64,000 nt of DNA from Thioclava electrotropha (GCF_002085925.2 NZ_CP053562.1:972001-1036000), one strand, 5' to 3'. Positions 16,235 through 25,225 are shown, numbered from the stretch's first letter. The notes: generated by a model from the sequence alone, not told the origin. Program-made: numbers and translations.

Positions 16235-17239
16235 TCAGGCCGCCGCGGGTTGCTCGCGAAACTCGCTCAGGACCTCGGCGGCGATCTTGAAGGACTTCTG
16301 ACGCGCATCCGCGTCGTGGATCATCCCGGTCACCATCAGCTCGTCGGGCTCGTATTGCGCGATCAGGCGCGCCAGATCATCGCGCACCTTGTCCTTGGAT
16401 CCCGTGGCCGAGCAGGACAGCGCGCGCTGCACCTGAACCATCATCTGCGGCGGTACTTCGGACAGATCGTCGGTCGGGTGCGGCAGCTTGCCGGGTTTGC
16501 CCGAACGCAGCCGCGCGAAGGCCAGCACCTGAGACGAGCGCAGATATTGCGCCTCCTCATCCGTGTCGGCGGCAAACACCCCGGCGGCCATCATCGCATA
16601 GGGTTTGTCGAGATAGGCCGAGGGGCGGAAGCTCCGGCGATAGATGTCGAGCGCGTCGCCCAGCATGTCGGGCGCGAAATGCGACGCGAAGGCATAGGGC
16701 AGGCCGAGATAGGCGGCGAGCTGCGCGCCGTAGAGGCTCGAGCCAAGGATCCAGATCGGCACATGCGTGCCCGCGCCCGGAATGGCGCGCACCCGGAAAG
16801 TCTCTGCCTCGTCGCTGAAATAGGCGAGCAGCTCCTGTACGTCCGCGGGGAAGGTGTCCTCGGGCGACATGTTGCGGCGCAGGGCGCGGGCAGTGCCGCC
16901 ATCGGTGCCGGGCGCGCGGCCGAGACCGAGGTCGATCCGGTCGGGATAGAGCGTGGCGAGCGTGCCGAACTGCTCGGCGATCACCAGCGGCGCGTGGTTG
17001 GGCAGCATGATGCCGCCCGCGCCGACGCGCATCGTCTTGGTCACCGAGGCGACATGGCCAATGAGAACCGAGGTCGCGGCGCTGGCGATGCCGGGCATGT
17101 TGTGATGCTCGGCCAGCCAGAAGCGGTGATAGCCCGCGTCTTCGGCCATCCGGGCCAGATCGGCCGTTCCCGCCAGCGCATCGGCTGCGGTCTTGCCTTC
17201 GGGCACTGGCGACAGATCGAGAAGTGAGAATTGCTGCAT
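16235..17239 (-). CDS. LLM-class (luciferase-like) flavin-dependent oxidoreductase
   Basis: The 334-residue member of the bacterial luciferase-like family carries the signatures [44 protein letters not shown] and [20 protein letters not shown]. The length and these motifs fit the MsnO8-type monooxygenase subgroup, which has no assigned substrate in most bacteria. Such enzymes use FMNH2 delivered by a separate reductase, and none is encoded nearby. It is a monocistronic cytoplasmic enzyme, convergent with the TRAP operon and divergent from the crotonase gene. Confidence 0.92.
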   Translation of the reverse strand: MQQFSLLDLSPVPEGKTAADALAGTADLARMAEDAGYHRFWLAEHHNMPGIASAATSVLIGHVASVTKTMRVGAGGIMLPNHAPLVIAEQFGTLATLYPDRIDLGLGRAPGTDGGTARALRRNMSPEDTFPADVQELLAYFSDEAETFRVRAIPGAGTHVPIWILGSSLYGAQLAAYLGLPYAFASHFAPDMLGDALDIYRRSFRPSAYLDKPYAMMAAGVFAADTDEEAQYLRSSQVLAFARLRSGKPGKLPHPTDDLSEVPPQMMVQVQRALSCSATGSKDKVRDDLARLIAQYEPDELMVTGMIHDADARQKSFKIAAEVLSEFREQPAAA

Positions 17240-17348
17240 GGGGAACCTCCGTCGGGGCAGAGCTAGCGCGCCGCGCAGAGCTGTCCAACGCCGCGCGGCA
17301 GTTGATCCCTGACTTATGACCCCGCGTTCCGCTTTGCGAGGGGGCGGC

Positions 17349-17371
17349 GGGTCTGCATAGTGCGCAGACCC
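17349..17371 (+). promoter_or_regulatory. Inverted repeat just upstream of the crotonase gene
   Basis: Perfect 8-bp arms GGGTCTGC (17349-17356) and GCAGACCC (17364-17371) enclose 7 nt. It ends 5 bp before the Shine-Dalgarno GAGGAGG of the next gene. It could be an operator or an mRNA hairpin that shapes access to the ribosome binding site. Confidence 0.45.
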
Positions 17372-17388
17372 AAGCGAGGAGGATGGAC

Positions 17389-18192
17389 ATGGCCGACCCG
17401 GTGCAGATTTCGGTGAGCGCGCAAGGCGTGGCGGAGGTGGCCCTCAATCGCCCCGAAAAGAAGAACGCCTGGACCTTGGAGATGTTCGATGCGCTGGCCG
17501 AGGCGGCGCAGAGCCTGTCGCAGCAAAAGGGTCTGCGCGCGGTGATCGTGAGCGGCGCGGGCGGCTGTTTCTCGGCCGGGCTCGACCTGACCGTTATGCA
17601 GAGCTTCGCCGCTGATTTAGCGGGGGTGAAGGCGCAGATGGCCGAACGCGATGCGCAGGGCGCGAACCGCTTTCAGCGCCCGGTGACGCGATGGGCGGGG
17701 CTGCCCGTGCCGGTGATCGCCGCGATCGAGGGCGTGGCCTTCGGGGCGGGGATGCAGCTGGCTCTGGGCGCGGACTTCCGGATCGCGGCGCCCGATGCGC
17801 GGCTGTCGATCATGGAGGCGAAATGGGGGCTGATCCCCGATATGGGCATCTCGCAGAGCCTGCCGAAACTGACCCGCGCGGATGTCGCGAAAGAGCTGAT
17901 GATGACCGGCCGGGTGCTGGAGGCCGAGGAGGCGCAAGCGCTGGGGCTGATCACGCGGGTGACCGAGAGCCCGCTGCAGGCGGCGCGCGACATGGCCGCC
18001 GAATTCACCCTGCGCTCCCCCGAGGCGCTGGCGGCGAGCAAGGCGCTGGTGGAGCAGGCATGGACGATGCCGCCCGGCGACGGGTTGGCGCTGGAGGCCG
18101 AGTTGCAGGCCGAGATCATCGGCGGTCCCGCGCAGATGGAAATGGTGATGGCGAACCTGCAAAAGCGCCCGCCGAATTTCTCTCAAGGATAG
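17389..18192 (+). CDS. Enoyl-CoA hydratase/isomerase (crotonase) family protein
   Basis: The 267-residue crotonase-fold enzyme is expected to act on an acyl-CoA. The oxyanion-hole regions [12 protein letters not shown] (about residues 62-73) and [14 protein letters not shown] are present. The first catalytic Glu of classical enoyl-CoA hydratase is replaced by Gln in GAGMQLAL, while the second Glu is kept in [13 protein letters not shown]. Hydratase activity is therefore doubtful; isomerase, hydrolase or another crotonase reaction is possible. The ATG at 17389 was preferred over 17383 because GAGGAGG touches the first ATG but lies 6 nt from the second. A MarR-like regulator gene follows 59 bp downstream. 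Confidence 0.85.
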   Translation: MADPVQISVSAQGVAEVALNRPEKKNAWTLEMFDALAEAAQSLSQQKGLRAVIVSGAGGCFSAGLDLTVMQSFAADLAGVKAQMAERDAQGANRFQRPVTRWAGLPVPVIAAIEGVAFGAGMQLALGADFRIAAPDARLSIMEAKWGLIPDMGISQSLPKLTRADVAKELMMTGRVLEAEEAQALGLITRVTESPLQAARDMAAEFTLRSPEALAASKALVEQAWTMPPGDGLALEAELQAEIIGGPAQMEMVMANLQKRPPNFSQG

Positions 18193-18194
18193 AA

Positions 18195-18210
18195 TGTCAG
18201 CGAAATGTCT
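18195..18210. promoter_or_regulatory. Repeated TGTC half-sites before the MarR-like gene
   Basis: TGTCA (18195-18199) and TGTCT (18206-18210) are spaced by one helical turn. The palindrome in front of the TRAP/pxp genes (21717-21729) is also built from TGACA/TGTCA, suggesting one regulator for both. This is weak evidence. Confidence 0.3.
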
Positions 18211-18251
18211 ATAAGGTGAGGGCGTAAACGCACGAAAGGAGAGTGCCGCTC

Positions 18252-18761
18252 ATGCCCGCAGGAGAACGCCGCATCGTCTCGTCCCGCCATCTGGCCGAAG
18301 GGCCGGGCTGGGAAGCCTCGGAATTCGAATACGGGATGATCATCGCCTACAACTCCTTCGCGCGATGGATGCAGCGCTGCATGGCGGCTTCGGGGATGGA
18401 GCTGTCGCCGCTCGAAATCCTCGTGCTGCACAACACCAATCACCGCGACCGCGAAAAGCGGCTCAACGACATCACCTTTCTCCTGAATATCGAGGACACG
18501 CATACGGTCAATTATGCGCTGCGCAAGCTGTTGAAGCTGGGGCTGCTGGATTCCGAGAAGCGCGGCAAGGAAGTGTTCTACCGCACCTCGGAAAGCGGGC
18601 GCGAGCTGTGCGAACGCTATCGCAAAGTGCGCGAGGAATGCCTGCTCGAGCCGATCCAGAAAGGCGGGATGGCGGGCGAGGATCTGCGCGAGATCGCCTC
18701 GGCTCTGCGCGTGCTGTCGGGCTATTACGATCAGGCGAGCCGCGCGGCCTCCTCGCTGTGA
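18252..18761 (+). CDS. MarR-like winged-helix transcriptional regulator
   Basis: This 169-residue DNA-binding protein has a winged-helix core: SPLEILVLHNTNH, then RLNDITFLLNIEDTHTVNYALRKLLKLGLL (recognition region) and a wing SEKRGKEVFYRTSESG. A C-terminal helical segment probably dimerises. The ATG at 18252 lies 10 nt after GGAG; a GTG at 18243 is too close to the same site. The gene is convergent with the TRAP operon that follows, and its promoter shares TGTCA half-sites with the TRAP/pxp divergent region, so it may regulate those genes. The ligand is unknown. Confidence 0.82.
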   Translation: MPAGERRIVSSRHLAEGPGWEASEFEYGMIIAYNSFARWMQRCMAASGMELSPLEILVLHNTNHRDREKRLNDITFLLNIEDTHTVNYALRKLLKLGLLDSEKRGKEVFYRTSESGRELCERYRKVREECLLEPIQKGGMAGEDLREIASALRVLSGYYDQASRAASSL

Positions 18762-18779
18762 GGCCGCGCGCTAGTTCGG

Positions 18780-20081
18780 TCAGTTGCCCATCAGTGAGGG
18801 CAGGTAGGTCACGATCCCCGGTACCAGCGTAATCAGCAGAACCGCCAGCAACAGTAGCCCGAAGAAGGGCAATGCCGCGCGGGCGACCTTGAGGATGTTG
18901 TAGCCGGTCAGCCCCTGTATCACGAAGAGGTTGAAGCCCACGGGCGGGGTGATCTGGCTCATCTCGACGACCAGCACGAGGTAGATGCCGAACCAGAGCG
19001 GATCGATCCCCGCGGCCTCCACCATCGGCAGAATGATCGAAGTGGTCAGCACCACGACCGAAATCCCGTCGAGAAAACAGCCCAGCAGGATGAAGAACAC
19101 CGTCAGCACCGCCAAGAGCGCGGTGGGCGACAGCCCAAAGGTGCCGATCCACGCCGCGAGGTTGCGCGGGATGCCGGTGAAGCCCATCGAGACCGACAGC
19201 ACCGAGGCCGCCAGCAGAATGAAGGCGATCATCGCGCTGGTTCGGGTGGCCGAGAACAGCGCGTCCTTGAAGTCGCGCCAGCGGAAGCTGCCCGTCGCCA
19301 TCGCAAGGATCACCGAGAAGACCACGCCCACTGCCGCAGCATCGGTGGGCGAGGCGACGCCAGTATAGATCGAACCGATCACGCCGCCGATCAGGATCAC
19401 GATCGGGATGAGGCGGCGCGAGGCCCGCAGCTTCTCGCGCAGGTTCAGGCTGATGTCCTCGCGCGGGATCGACGCAGGGTTCATCCAGGCGCGCAGCGCG
19501 ACATAGCCGCCGAACAGGCTCACCAGCATCAGCCCCGGCAGGATGCCCGCGATGAAGAGGCGCGCGATGGATTGCTCGGTCGCGACGCCATAGACGATCA
19601 GGATCACCGAGGGCGGGATCAGGAAGCCCAGCGTGGCCGAGCCCGCCAGCGTGCCGAGGATGAGGCTCTCGGGATAGCCGCGGCGGGTGAGCTCGGGCAC
19701 CGACATCCGCCCGATCGTGGCCGCGGTTGCCGCGGACGAGCCCGAAACGGCGGCGAAGATCGCGCAGCCCAGCACGTTCACATGCAGCAAGCGGCCCGGC
19801 GCGCGCCCAAGCCACGGGGCGAGGCCGGAGAACATATCTTCGGACAGCCGTGAGCGCAGCAGGATTTCTCCCATCAGGATGAACAGGGGCAGAGCCGCGA
19901 GCGGCCAGCTATGGCTGTGGCCCCAAAGCGTGGTCGCCATCACCAGCCCGGTCGGCGCGCCGGAGAAGAAGGCCAGCCCCGCCAGCGCCACGATCAGCAG
20001 CGACAGCGCCACCCAGACGCCGCCCGCAAGCAGCACCAGAAGCAGCCCCAGAAGAATTGCGAAGGTCATTGGATCGGACAT
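18780..20081 (-). CDS. TRAP transporter large permease subunit (DctM family), 5-oxoproline cluster
   Basis: The 433-residue polytopic protein has DctM signatures: LAALPLFILMGEILLRSRLSED, SGSSAATAATIGRMSVPELTRRGY, GSATLGFLIPPSVILIVYGV and FLDGISVVVLTTSIILPMVE. Together with the DctQ-type gene upstream it forms the membrane part of an ion-driven TRAP transporter. It is last in the minus-strand operon (binding protein, DctQ, DctM), with 3 bp between DctQ and DctM genes. The divergent pxpBCA genes suggest 5-oxoproline or a related compound as substrate, by inference only. Confidence 0.93.
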   Translation of the reverse strand: MSDPMTFAILLGLLLVLLAGGVWVALSLLIVALAGLAFFSGAPTGLVMATTLWGHSHSWPLAALPLFILMGEILLRSRLSEDMFSGLAPWLGRAPGRLLHVNVLGCAIFAAVSGSSAATAATIGRMSVPELTRRGYPESLILGTLAGSATLGFLIPPSVILIVYGVATEQSIARLFIAGILPGLMLVSLFGGYVALRAWMNPASIPREDISLNLREKLRASRRLIPIVILIGGVIGSIYTGVASPTDAAAVGVVFSVILAMATGSFRWRDFKDALFSATRTSAMIAFILLAASVLSVSMGFTGIPRNLAAWIGTFGLSPTALLAVLTVFFILLGCFLDGISVVVLTTSIILPMVEAAGIDPLWFGIYLVLVVEMSQITPPVGFNLFVIQGLTGYNILKVARAALPFFGLLLLAVLLITLVPGIVTYLPSLMGN

Positions 20082-20084
20082 GGT

Positions 20085-20609
20085 TTACTCCGAAACATCG
20101 TCGACGAGCACCGGGCGCTTGGCGCGGATGCTCTCGATCAGCGTGTCGAGGAAGGCGAGCGCCAGAAGACCCAGCCCCACCACCATCGCGCATTGCGGGA
20201 TCCAGATCGGGATCGCGACGATGCCGGTGGACATATCGCCGTAATGCAGGCTCTCGAGCATCAGCGAGGTCGCGAACCACACAGCGTAGACGCTGGCCAC
20301 GAAGCCAAGCGCGAGCGCCACGATCTCGGCGACCCATTGGCCGCGCGCGGGCAGGCGGGTCAGCACGAGATTGACGCGGATATGGCTGCCGTGGCGCAGC
20401 GTATGGGCCAGCGCCATGAAGCTTGCCGTCGCGAGGAAATAGCCCGCGAAATCGGCATAGGACGGGATCGTGTAGGAGAGGGCGGGCCCGCCCAGACGGG
20501 CGAGCACGTTCAGCCCGACCTGTGCCGTGACCAGCAGGCAGATCGCGAGGATCGAGACGGCCGCGATCCCTCCGGACAGAAGATATACCTGATCGAGCAG
20601 GCGACGCAT
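20085..20609 (-). CDS. TRAP transporter small membrane subunit (DctQ family)
   Basis: The 174-residue membrane protein has four hydrophobic helices (about 15-40, 50-70, 90-112 and 132-155). The segment PSYADFAGYFLATASFMALAHTLRHGSHIRVNL is DctQ-like. It partners the DctM protein encoded immediately downstream. It is separated from the binding-protein gene upstream by an 86-bp gap containing a strong hairpin with a T-run. Confidence 0.88.
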   Translation of the reverse strand: MRRLLDQVYLLSGGIAAVSILAICLLVTAQVGLNVLARLGGPALSYTIPSYADFAGYFLATASFMALAHTLRHGSHIRVNLVLTRLPARGQWVAEIVALALGFVASVYAVWFATSLMLESLHYGDMSTGIVAIPIWIPQCAMVVGLGLLALAFLDTLIESIRAKRPVLVDDVSE

Positions 20610-20648
20610 GGCGAAAGCTCCGAACGCTTGAAATGGGGATGAGCATCG

Positions 20649-20682
20649 AAAAAGGCCCTCCCGCGCGGGACGCGGAAGGGCC
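20649..20682 (-). terminator. Attenuating terminator after the second TRAP binding-protein gene
   Basis: The 12-bp stem (20654-20665 with 20671-20682) has one mismatch and a 5-nt loop. On the minus strand it is followed by TTTTT (20653-20649), a classic intrinsic terminator. It sits inside the operon, between the binding-protein gene and the permease genes. Confidence 0.75.
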
Positions 20683-20695
20683 GGATCGGGCGGGC

Positions 20696-21661
20696 TCAGT
20701 TGCCCTGATAGGCCTTGAGCACCTCAAGCGCGTCGGGGCTGGCTTTCTCTTTCCAGTTCGCCAGCATCTCGTCGCCGATCTTCTTCAGCCCGGCTTCCAG
20801 CTCGGGGCTCGGATCGACGATCGCCATACCGTTTTCCTTCATCACGGCAGTCTTCTCGGCGGCCTCTTTCTCAGACATCTCCCAACCGCGGGTCTGCGCG
20901 GTCGCGGCGGCATCCATCACGGCCTTCTGCTCGTCTTCGCTCAGACGGTCGAAGGCGCGCTTGTTCACCACGACGATGTTCTTGGGCAGCCAGGCGTCGA
21001 TCTTGGTGTAGGTGTCGACGAAGTCCCACGCCTTCGAATTCGCGCCAGTCGAGGGCGAGGTGATCATCGCCTGCAGTTGACCGGTCGAGAAGGCTTGCGG
21101 GATGTCGACCGCTTCGACCTGCACAGGCGCGGCCTTGGCGAGCGTCGCAAATTCTTCCAGCGCCGGGTTATAGGCACGGAAACGCAGCCCCGCGAGGTCG
21201 TCCACGGATTTGATCTCGCCATTGGTATAGAGGCCCTGCGCCGGCCACGGCACCGAGAACAGCGGCATCAGGCCCTGCTTGTCGAGAAGCTTGGTGATGA
21301 CGGGCTTTTGCGCCTCCCACAGCTTTTCGGCCTGATCGTAGCTGGTGGCGAGGAAGGGCTGGCTGTCGACGCCGAAAGCCAGATCCTCGTTCGAGAGCGT
21401 CGAGAGGAAGAACTCCCCGAGCGGCACCTGACCCGAGCGCACGGCGTTTTTGATCTCGGAATGCGGAAACAGCGAGCCCGCCGAATGCACCTTGATCTCC
21501 AGCTTGCCGTCGGTCGCTTTCGACACGTCCTCGGCGAAGTCGCGGATGTTCACGGTGTGGAAGGTGGTGTCGCCATACGGCGTCGGCATGTCCCAGCTCT
21601 GCGCCTGAACGGCCGTGCCCAGCCCCAGCGCAACCGCGAAGCTTGCAGCAAATCTGATCAT
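20696..21661 (-). CDS. TRAP transporter substrate-binding protein (DctP family)
   Basis: The 321-residue periplasmic binding protein has a Sec signal peptide (cleaved near AVQAQS) and DctP-type features: DLAGLRFRAYNPALEEFATLAKAAPV with the conserved Arg, and the helix after AVDIPQAFSTGQLQAMITSP. The start at 21661 has AGGAGAG upstream and gives a proper signal peptide; longer frames reaching 21940 do not. It is the first gene of a TRAP operon divergent from pxpBCA across 135 bp containing a palindrome. The ligand is inferred to be 5-oxoproline or a similar amide/acid. Confidence 0.92.
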   Translation of the reverse strand: MIRFAASFAVALGLGTAVQAQSWDMPTPYGDTTFHTVNIRDFAEDVSKATDGKLEIKVHSAGSLFPHSEIKNAVRSGQVPLGEFFLSTLSNEDLAFGVDSQPFLATSYDQAEKLWEAQKPVITKLLDKQGLMPLFSVPWPAQGLYTNGEIKSVDDLAGLRFRAYNPALEEFATLAKAAPVQVEAVDIPQAFSTGQLQAMITSPSTGANSKAWDFVDTYTKIDAWLPKNIVVVNKRAFDRLSEDEQKAVMDAAATAQTRGWEMSEKEAAEKTAVMKENGMAIVDPSPELEAGLKKIGDEMLANWKEKASPDALEVLKAYQGN

Positions 21662-21716
21662 ATCTCTCTCCTGTCGGGTCGCGGCGGAATTCGTGTCCGC
21701 CTCCTTTTCATAATGT

Positions 21717-21729
21717 TGACAAATTGTCA
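21717..21729. promoter_or_regulatory. Palindromic operator TGACAA-A-TTGTCA
   Basis: A perfect 6+1+6 palindrome lies in the divergent TRAP/pxp gap, and it overlaps a TTGACA hexamer (21716-21721) that could be a -35 element. A regulator bound here could control both directions. The nearby MarR-like protein is the natural candidate. Confidence 0.55.
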
Positions 21730-21796
21730 GTAAAATGAAATCAAAGTCAACGATAAGTTTCAAAATCGCGGTCTGAGCCAGTGGAGATGCCCTGAC

Positions 21797-22567
21797 ATGA
21801 TGCTTGAAGAAGCATTGCGGCCCGGAACGGCCCAAGCGCATCGGCCGCAGATTTTGCCGGCTGGCGGGAACGGGCTGCTCGTGCGGTTCGCGCTGGTTGC
21901 GGAGCCGCGTGCGATCGCGGCGGCGCAGAGCTTTCATCAACGCGTGACGGAAAGCGATCTGCCCGGTTTGCGCGAGGTCGTCCCCAGCCTCGTGTCAGTT
22001 CTTCTGCGTTTCGATCCGGAGGCGGTAACGCGGGCCGAGATGGCCCAGCGGCTGGAGACCCTGCTGTCCGAGGCCGATTGGCAGAGTGCGGCGCCGCATC
22101 CCGCGCAGCGCGTCTGGCATTTGCCCGTGGCGTTCGGAGGAGACCACGGTCCCGATCTGGAAGAAGCGGCGAAGCTCGCGGGGCTTTCTCCGCAAGCGGC
22201 CATCGACGAGATTACCGCGACCCCGCTGAGTGTCCTCGCCATCGGCTTCGCGCCCGGTCAGCCCTATCTCGGCCTGCTGCCCGAGCATTGGAATCTCGCG
22301 CGCCGCTCCGAGCTGAACCCGCGCGTTCCGAAAGGCGCGCTCTGCGTGGCGGTGCGCCAACTGGTCCTGTTCGCGAATGCCTCGCCCACCGGCTGGCATC
22401 AGATCGCGCGGACCGCCTTCGACGTTTTCCGCCCCGACCAATCCGACCCCGTGCCGCTGCATGCGGGCGACGAGGTTCGCCTCGCGCCAGTCTCCGGTAC
22501 CGAGATGGACGCGCTTTTGAAAGCGGACGATCCGATGGGCGGCGCGCGCTGCGAGGTGCGGTCATGA
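21797..22567 (+). CDS. pxpB: 5-oxoprolinase subunit PxpB (KipI family)
   Basis: The 256-residue KipI-family protein (cyclophilin-like fold) carries the typical motif AIGFAPGQPYLGLLPE near residue 150, then PRVPKGALCVAV and SPTGWHQI. With PxpA and PxpC it forms the ATP-dependent 5-oxoprolinase that hydrolyses pyroglutamate to glutamate. The N-terminal 20 residues are longer than usual. The stop overlaps the pxpC start (ATGA at 22564-22567). The order pxpB-pxpC-pxpA and the divergent TRAP transporter suggest a catabolic module. Confidence 0.93.
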   Translation: MMLEEALRPGTAQAHRPQILPAGGNGLLVRFALVAEPRAIAAAQSFHQRVTESDLPGLREVVPSLVSVLLRFDPEAVTRAEMAQRLETLLSEADWQSAAPHPAQRVWHLPVAFGGDHGPDLEEAAKLAGLSPQAAIDEITATPLSVLAIGFAPGQPYLGLLPEHWNLARRSELNPRVPKGALCVAVRQLVLFANASPTGWHQIARTAFDVFRPDQSDPVPLHAGDEVRLAPVSGTEMDALLKADDPMGGARCEVRS

Positions 22568-23595
22568 GCGGCGGATCGGTGATCCTGCGCGCCCTCGGGC
22601 CAAGCGTGAGCGTGCAAGACATGGGCCGCCCTGGCCGCATGGCGCAAGGTATCTCGCGCGGGGGCGCGGTCGATCCGCTCGCGCTGGTCGAGGCGGCGGC
22701 GCTTCTGGGATCGCGCAAACCGCTTCCCGCGCTGGAAATGGCGGTGAGTGGCGGGCGGTTCGAGGTCACAGCCCCGACGCGGATCGCGCTGACCGGGGCA
22801 CCGATGCAGGCGGAGCTTGACGGACGCCCCCTGCGCTGGAGCGCGAGCCACAAAATGGAACCGGGCGAAGTGCTGTCGATCGGTGCCGCGCGCGCAGGCA
22901 CGTTCGGCTATCTCACCTTCGCGGGCGGGATCGAGACACCCGAGGTTCTGGGCAGTCGCTCGGCCCATCTCGCCGCCGGGATCGGCTCGGCGCTGGAATC
23001 GGGCGCGCGCCTGCCGCTGGGCGTGGACCCCGAGCCCGATGCGCCCGCGCTGGTTCTCACGCAAGACGACCGTTTCTCGGGTGGCACGCTGCGGATCATC
23101 CCGGGACCGCAGACGGGCCTGTTCGACGAGGCCACTTACGAGCGGCTCACCACGACCGAATTCACCCGCGCGCGGCAGGGCAACCGTCAGGGCGTGGCTC
23201 TCGAGAGCGATGCGCCTGCGCTGACCTCGGACAAGGCCAAGGGGCTCGCCTCGGACGTGATCTTCGAGGGCGATATCCAGATGACCGGCGCGGGCACGCC
23301 CTATGTGCTGCTCGCCGAATGCCAGACCATCGGCGGCTACCCTCGGATCGGCACCGTGCTGCCCTGCGATCTGCCGCGCGTGGCCCAGGCCGCGCCGGGA
23401 ACGAAGCTGCGGTTCAAGGCCGTGACGCTGGACGAGGCCGACGCCTTGGCGCCGCGCTGGGAGGCGCAGCTGCAGGCGCAACGGGCCAAGCTGCGGCCAC
23501 TGATCCGCGATCCGCACGACATTCATGACCTGCTCGGCTACCAATTGATCAGCGGCGTGACGGCAGGGCGCGAGTTGGAGGAAGAGAATGGCTAA
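22564..23595 (+). CDS. pxpC: 5-oxoprolinase subunit PxpC (KipA family)
   Basis: The 343-residue protein of the biotin-dependent-carboxylase-like KipA family carries VSVQDMGRPGRMAQGISRGGAVDPLALVEAA at the N-terminus, GYLTFAGGIETPEVLGSRSAH in the middle and TGAGTPYVLLAECQTIGGYPRIGTV near the C-terminus, all diagnostic. It partners PxpB and PxpA in ATP-dependent 5-oxoproline hydrolysis. The start at 22564 overlaps the pxpB stop; a longer upstream frame would lie inside pxpB and is not coding. Its end overlaps the pxpA start by 8 bp. Confidence 0.94.
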   Translation: MSGGSVILRALGPSVSVQDMGRPGRMAQGISRGGAVDPLALVEAAALLGSRKPLPALEMAVSGGRFEVTAPTRIALTGAPMQAELDGRPLRWSASHKMEPGEVLSIGAARAGTFGYLTFAGGIETPEVLGSRSAHLAAGIGSALESGARLPLGVDPEPDAPALVLTQDDRFSGGTLRIIPGPQTGLFDEATYERLTTTEFTRARQGNRQGVALESDAPALTSDKAKGLASDVIFEGDIQMTGAGTPYVLLAECQTIGGYPRIGTVLPCDLPRVAQAAPGTKLRFKAVTLDEADALAPRWEAQLQAQRAKLRPLIRDPHDIHDLLGYQLISGVTAGRELEEENG

Positions 23596-24346
23596 GATCG
23601 ACCTGAACGCCGATATCGGCGAGAGCTTCGGCCCGTGGGTGATGGGCAACGACGCGGCGCTGATGGAGGTGATCTCCTCGGCCAATGTCGCCTGTGGCTT
23701 TCACGCGGGCGATCCGGATGTGATGGCGCAGACGATGCGGAGGGCGGTGGCCAATGATGTCGGCATCGGCGCGCATCCGGGCTTTGCCGATCTGCAAGGC
23801 TTCGGCCGTCGGCGGCTTAGCCTCAGCGCCGAGGAACTGACCAATCTGGTGACCTATCAGCTGGGCGCGGCGCAGGCGATGGCCCGCGCGGCGGGCGGCG
23901 CGGTGCGGCATTTCAAGCTGCACGGGGCGCTGTCGAACATGGCCTCGGAGAATGCCGAGATCGCCCGCGCCTGCTATGCCGCGGCGCTGAGGGTGCAGCC
24001 CGACATCATCCTCGTCGTGCTGCCGCAAACCGCGATGGAACCGGTTGCGCGGGACCTACAGGCCAATTGGGCGGGCGAGATTTTCGCCGACCGCGCCTAT
24101 GAGGACGACGCCTCGCTCGTGGCGCGCTCGAAACCCGGTGCGGTTCTGCACGACGCCGAAGAGGTCGGTGCGCGGATCGAGACGATGCTGCGCAAAGGTG
24201 CGATCGTGACCGCGTCCGGCAAGGAAATCCCCTGCAAGATCGACACGGTCTGCCTGCATGGCGACGGGGCGGAGGCGCTGGCGATGGCGCGCGCGCTGCG
24301 CGGGCATCTGACCGGGGCCGGGTTCGAGATCGCGCGTTTCGGCTAA
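23588..24346 (+). CDS. pxpA: 5-oxoprolinase subunit PxpA (LamB/YcsF family)
   Basis: The 252-residue LamB/YcsF family protein carries DLNADIGESFG at residues 5-15, SSANVACGFHAGD, GAHPGFADLQGFGRR, KLHGALSN and CLHGDG, which are conserved across the family. It is a TIM-barrel-like protein carrying the hydrolase part of the 5-oxoprolinase complex. A GAGG-type ribosome binding site lies within the end of pxpC. It is the last gene of the operon, convergent with the channel-like gene 36 bp downstream. Confidence 0.95.
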   Translation: MAKIDLNADIGESFGPWVMGNDAALMEVISSANVACGFHAGDPDVMAQTMRRAVANDVGIGAHPGFADLQGFGRRRLSLSAEELTNLVTYQLGAAQAMARAAGGAVRHFKLHGALSNMASENAEIARACYAAALRVQPDIILVVLPQTAMEPVARDLQANWAGEIFADRAYEDDASLVARSKPGAVLHDAEEVGARIETMLRKGAIVTASGKEIPCKIDTVCLHGDGAEALAMARALRGHLTGAGFEIARFG

Positions 24347-24368
24347 GGCTGGTCTGCAGTCACATCAT

Positions 24369-24392
24369 CCGCGCGCATCGCATCACGCGCGG
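24369..24392. terminator. Hairpin between pxpA and the channel-like gene
   Basis: CCGCGCG (24369-24375) and CGCGCGG (24386-24392) form a 7-bp stem with a 10-nt loop, overlapping the stop of the minus-strand gene. There is no T-run, so termination is uncertain. Confidence 0.4.
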
Positions 24393-25192
24393 CCCGTCAT
24401 GTCCTGCGGACAGAGATCATGCCGCTTGGCCCAGTGCAGGAGCGTGTCGTCGAACTGCTCGGGCGGGACGCCTTCGAGCCCGGGAAATTCATGCAGAATG
24501 ATCCGCAGTGCGCGGCGCTGATCCTCGGTGAGCCGGTCGTCGTGCCAGAGCCGATAGATGCCGCGCGGCAGGCGGCGCTCGGGTCTCGCGGTGCTATAGA
24601 ACAGCGCGAAGGGGATAGATTTCACCTGCGCCACGTAGCTTGATAATTGCGGCAGGAACTGCCCGGTGAATTCGTCGGAGCCGGGCGGGAAGACCTCGGC
24701 CAGCGCCATGACCGCACGCCCTTGCGCCGCCGCCTGCGTCGTGGAGAAGACGAAGCTTACCGCGAGCGTTAGCACCAGCATCCCTGTCACCCCTGTGATG
24801 ACCGAGATCAGCGACCAGCCGGTGCCTGCGGGCGTCGCGTAGCCGCCACCCAGCGTCGAGAGCAGATGCCCCGCATAAGAGAGGCTGTCACCGAAGCTCG
24901 CCGCGGGCAGCCCCTTGGTCGTCTCCAGAGACCGGGTCGCGGCGAAGAAGATCAGGCTCCAGCCGAAGGCGACCATGATGATCCAGACGCCGCCGAGCCA
25001 TGCCATCGTCACCGGGCCGCAGATGCGATGCGCGAGCCGTGTGTGCCCGAAGCTGCGGATGCGCTTGAAGCCGAACCGCGCGATGGCCAGCGAGATTGCG
25101 CCGGACTGGCCCGCACCAAGCGCGCAGAGCAGAATGTCCCAAAGCGAGATCGCAACGATGGCGGCGCCGAGGAGGATCAGGAAAGTCGTCAA
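24383..25192 (-). CDS. Two-pore-helix potassium-channel-like membrane protein
   Basis: The 269-residue membrane protein has an N-terminal helix, a second helix (WLGGVWIIMVAFGWSLIFFA), a pore-like loop and a last helix (ITGVTGMLVLTLAVSFVF). The loop LSYAGHLLSTLGGGYATPAG resembles a potassium channel filter, but the canonical TVGYG is replaced by TLGGGYA. A cytoplasmic C-terminal domain of about 110 residues follows. Translation most likely begins at a TTG (25192) with GGAG 6 nt upstream, since no ATG gives the first helix. It follows the PerM-family gene by 33 bp on the same strand. An ion-channel role is inferred and ion selectivity is open. Confidence 0.65.
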   Translation of the reverse strand: MTTFLILLGAAIVAISLWDILLCALGAGQSGAISLAIARFGFKRIRSFGHTRLAHRICGPVTMAWLGGVWIIMVAFGWSLIFFAATRSLETTKGLPAASFGDSLSYAGHLLSTLGGGYATPAGTGWSLISVITGVTGMLVLTLAVSFVFSTTQAAAQGRAVMALAEVFPPGSDEFTGQFLPQLSSYVAQVKSIPFALFYSTARPERRLPRGIYRLWHDDRLTEDQRRALRIILHEFPGLEGVPPEQFDDTLLHWAKRHDLCPQDMTGRA

Positions 25193-25225
25193 AACGGGCT
25201 CCGGAAGGTTGAAAGGAGGGTCAGG

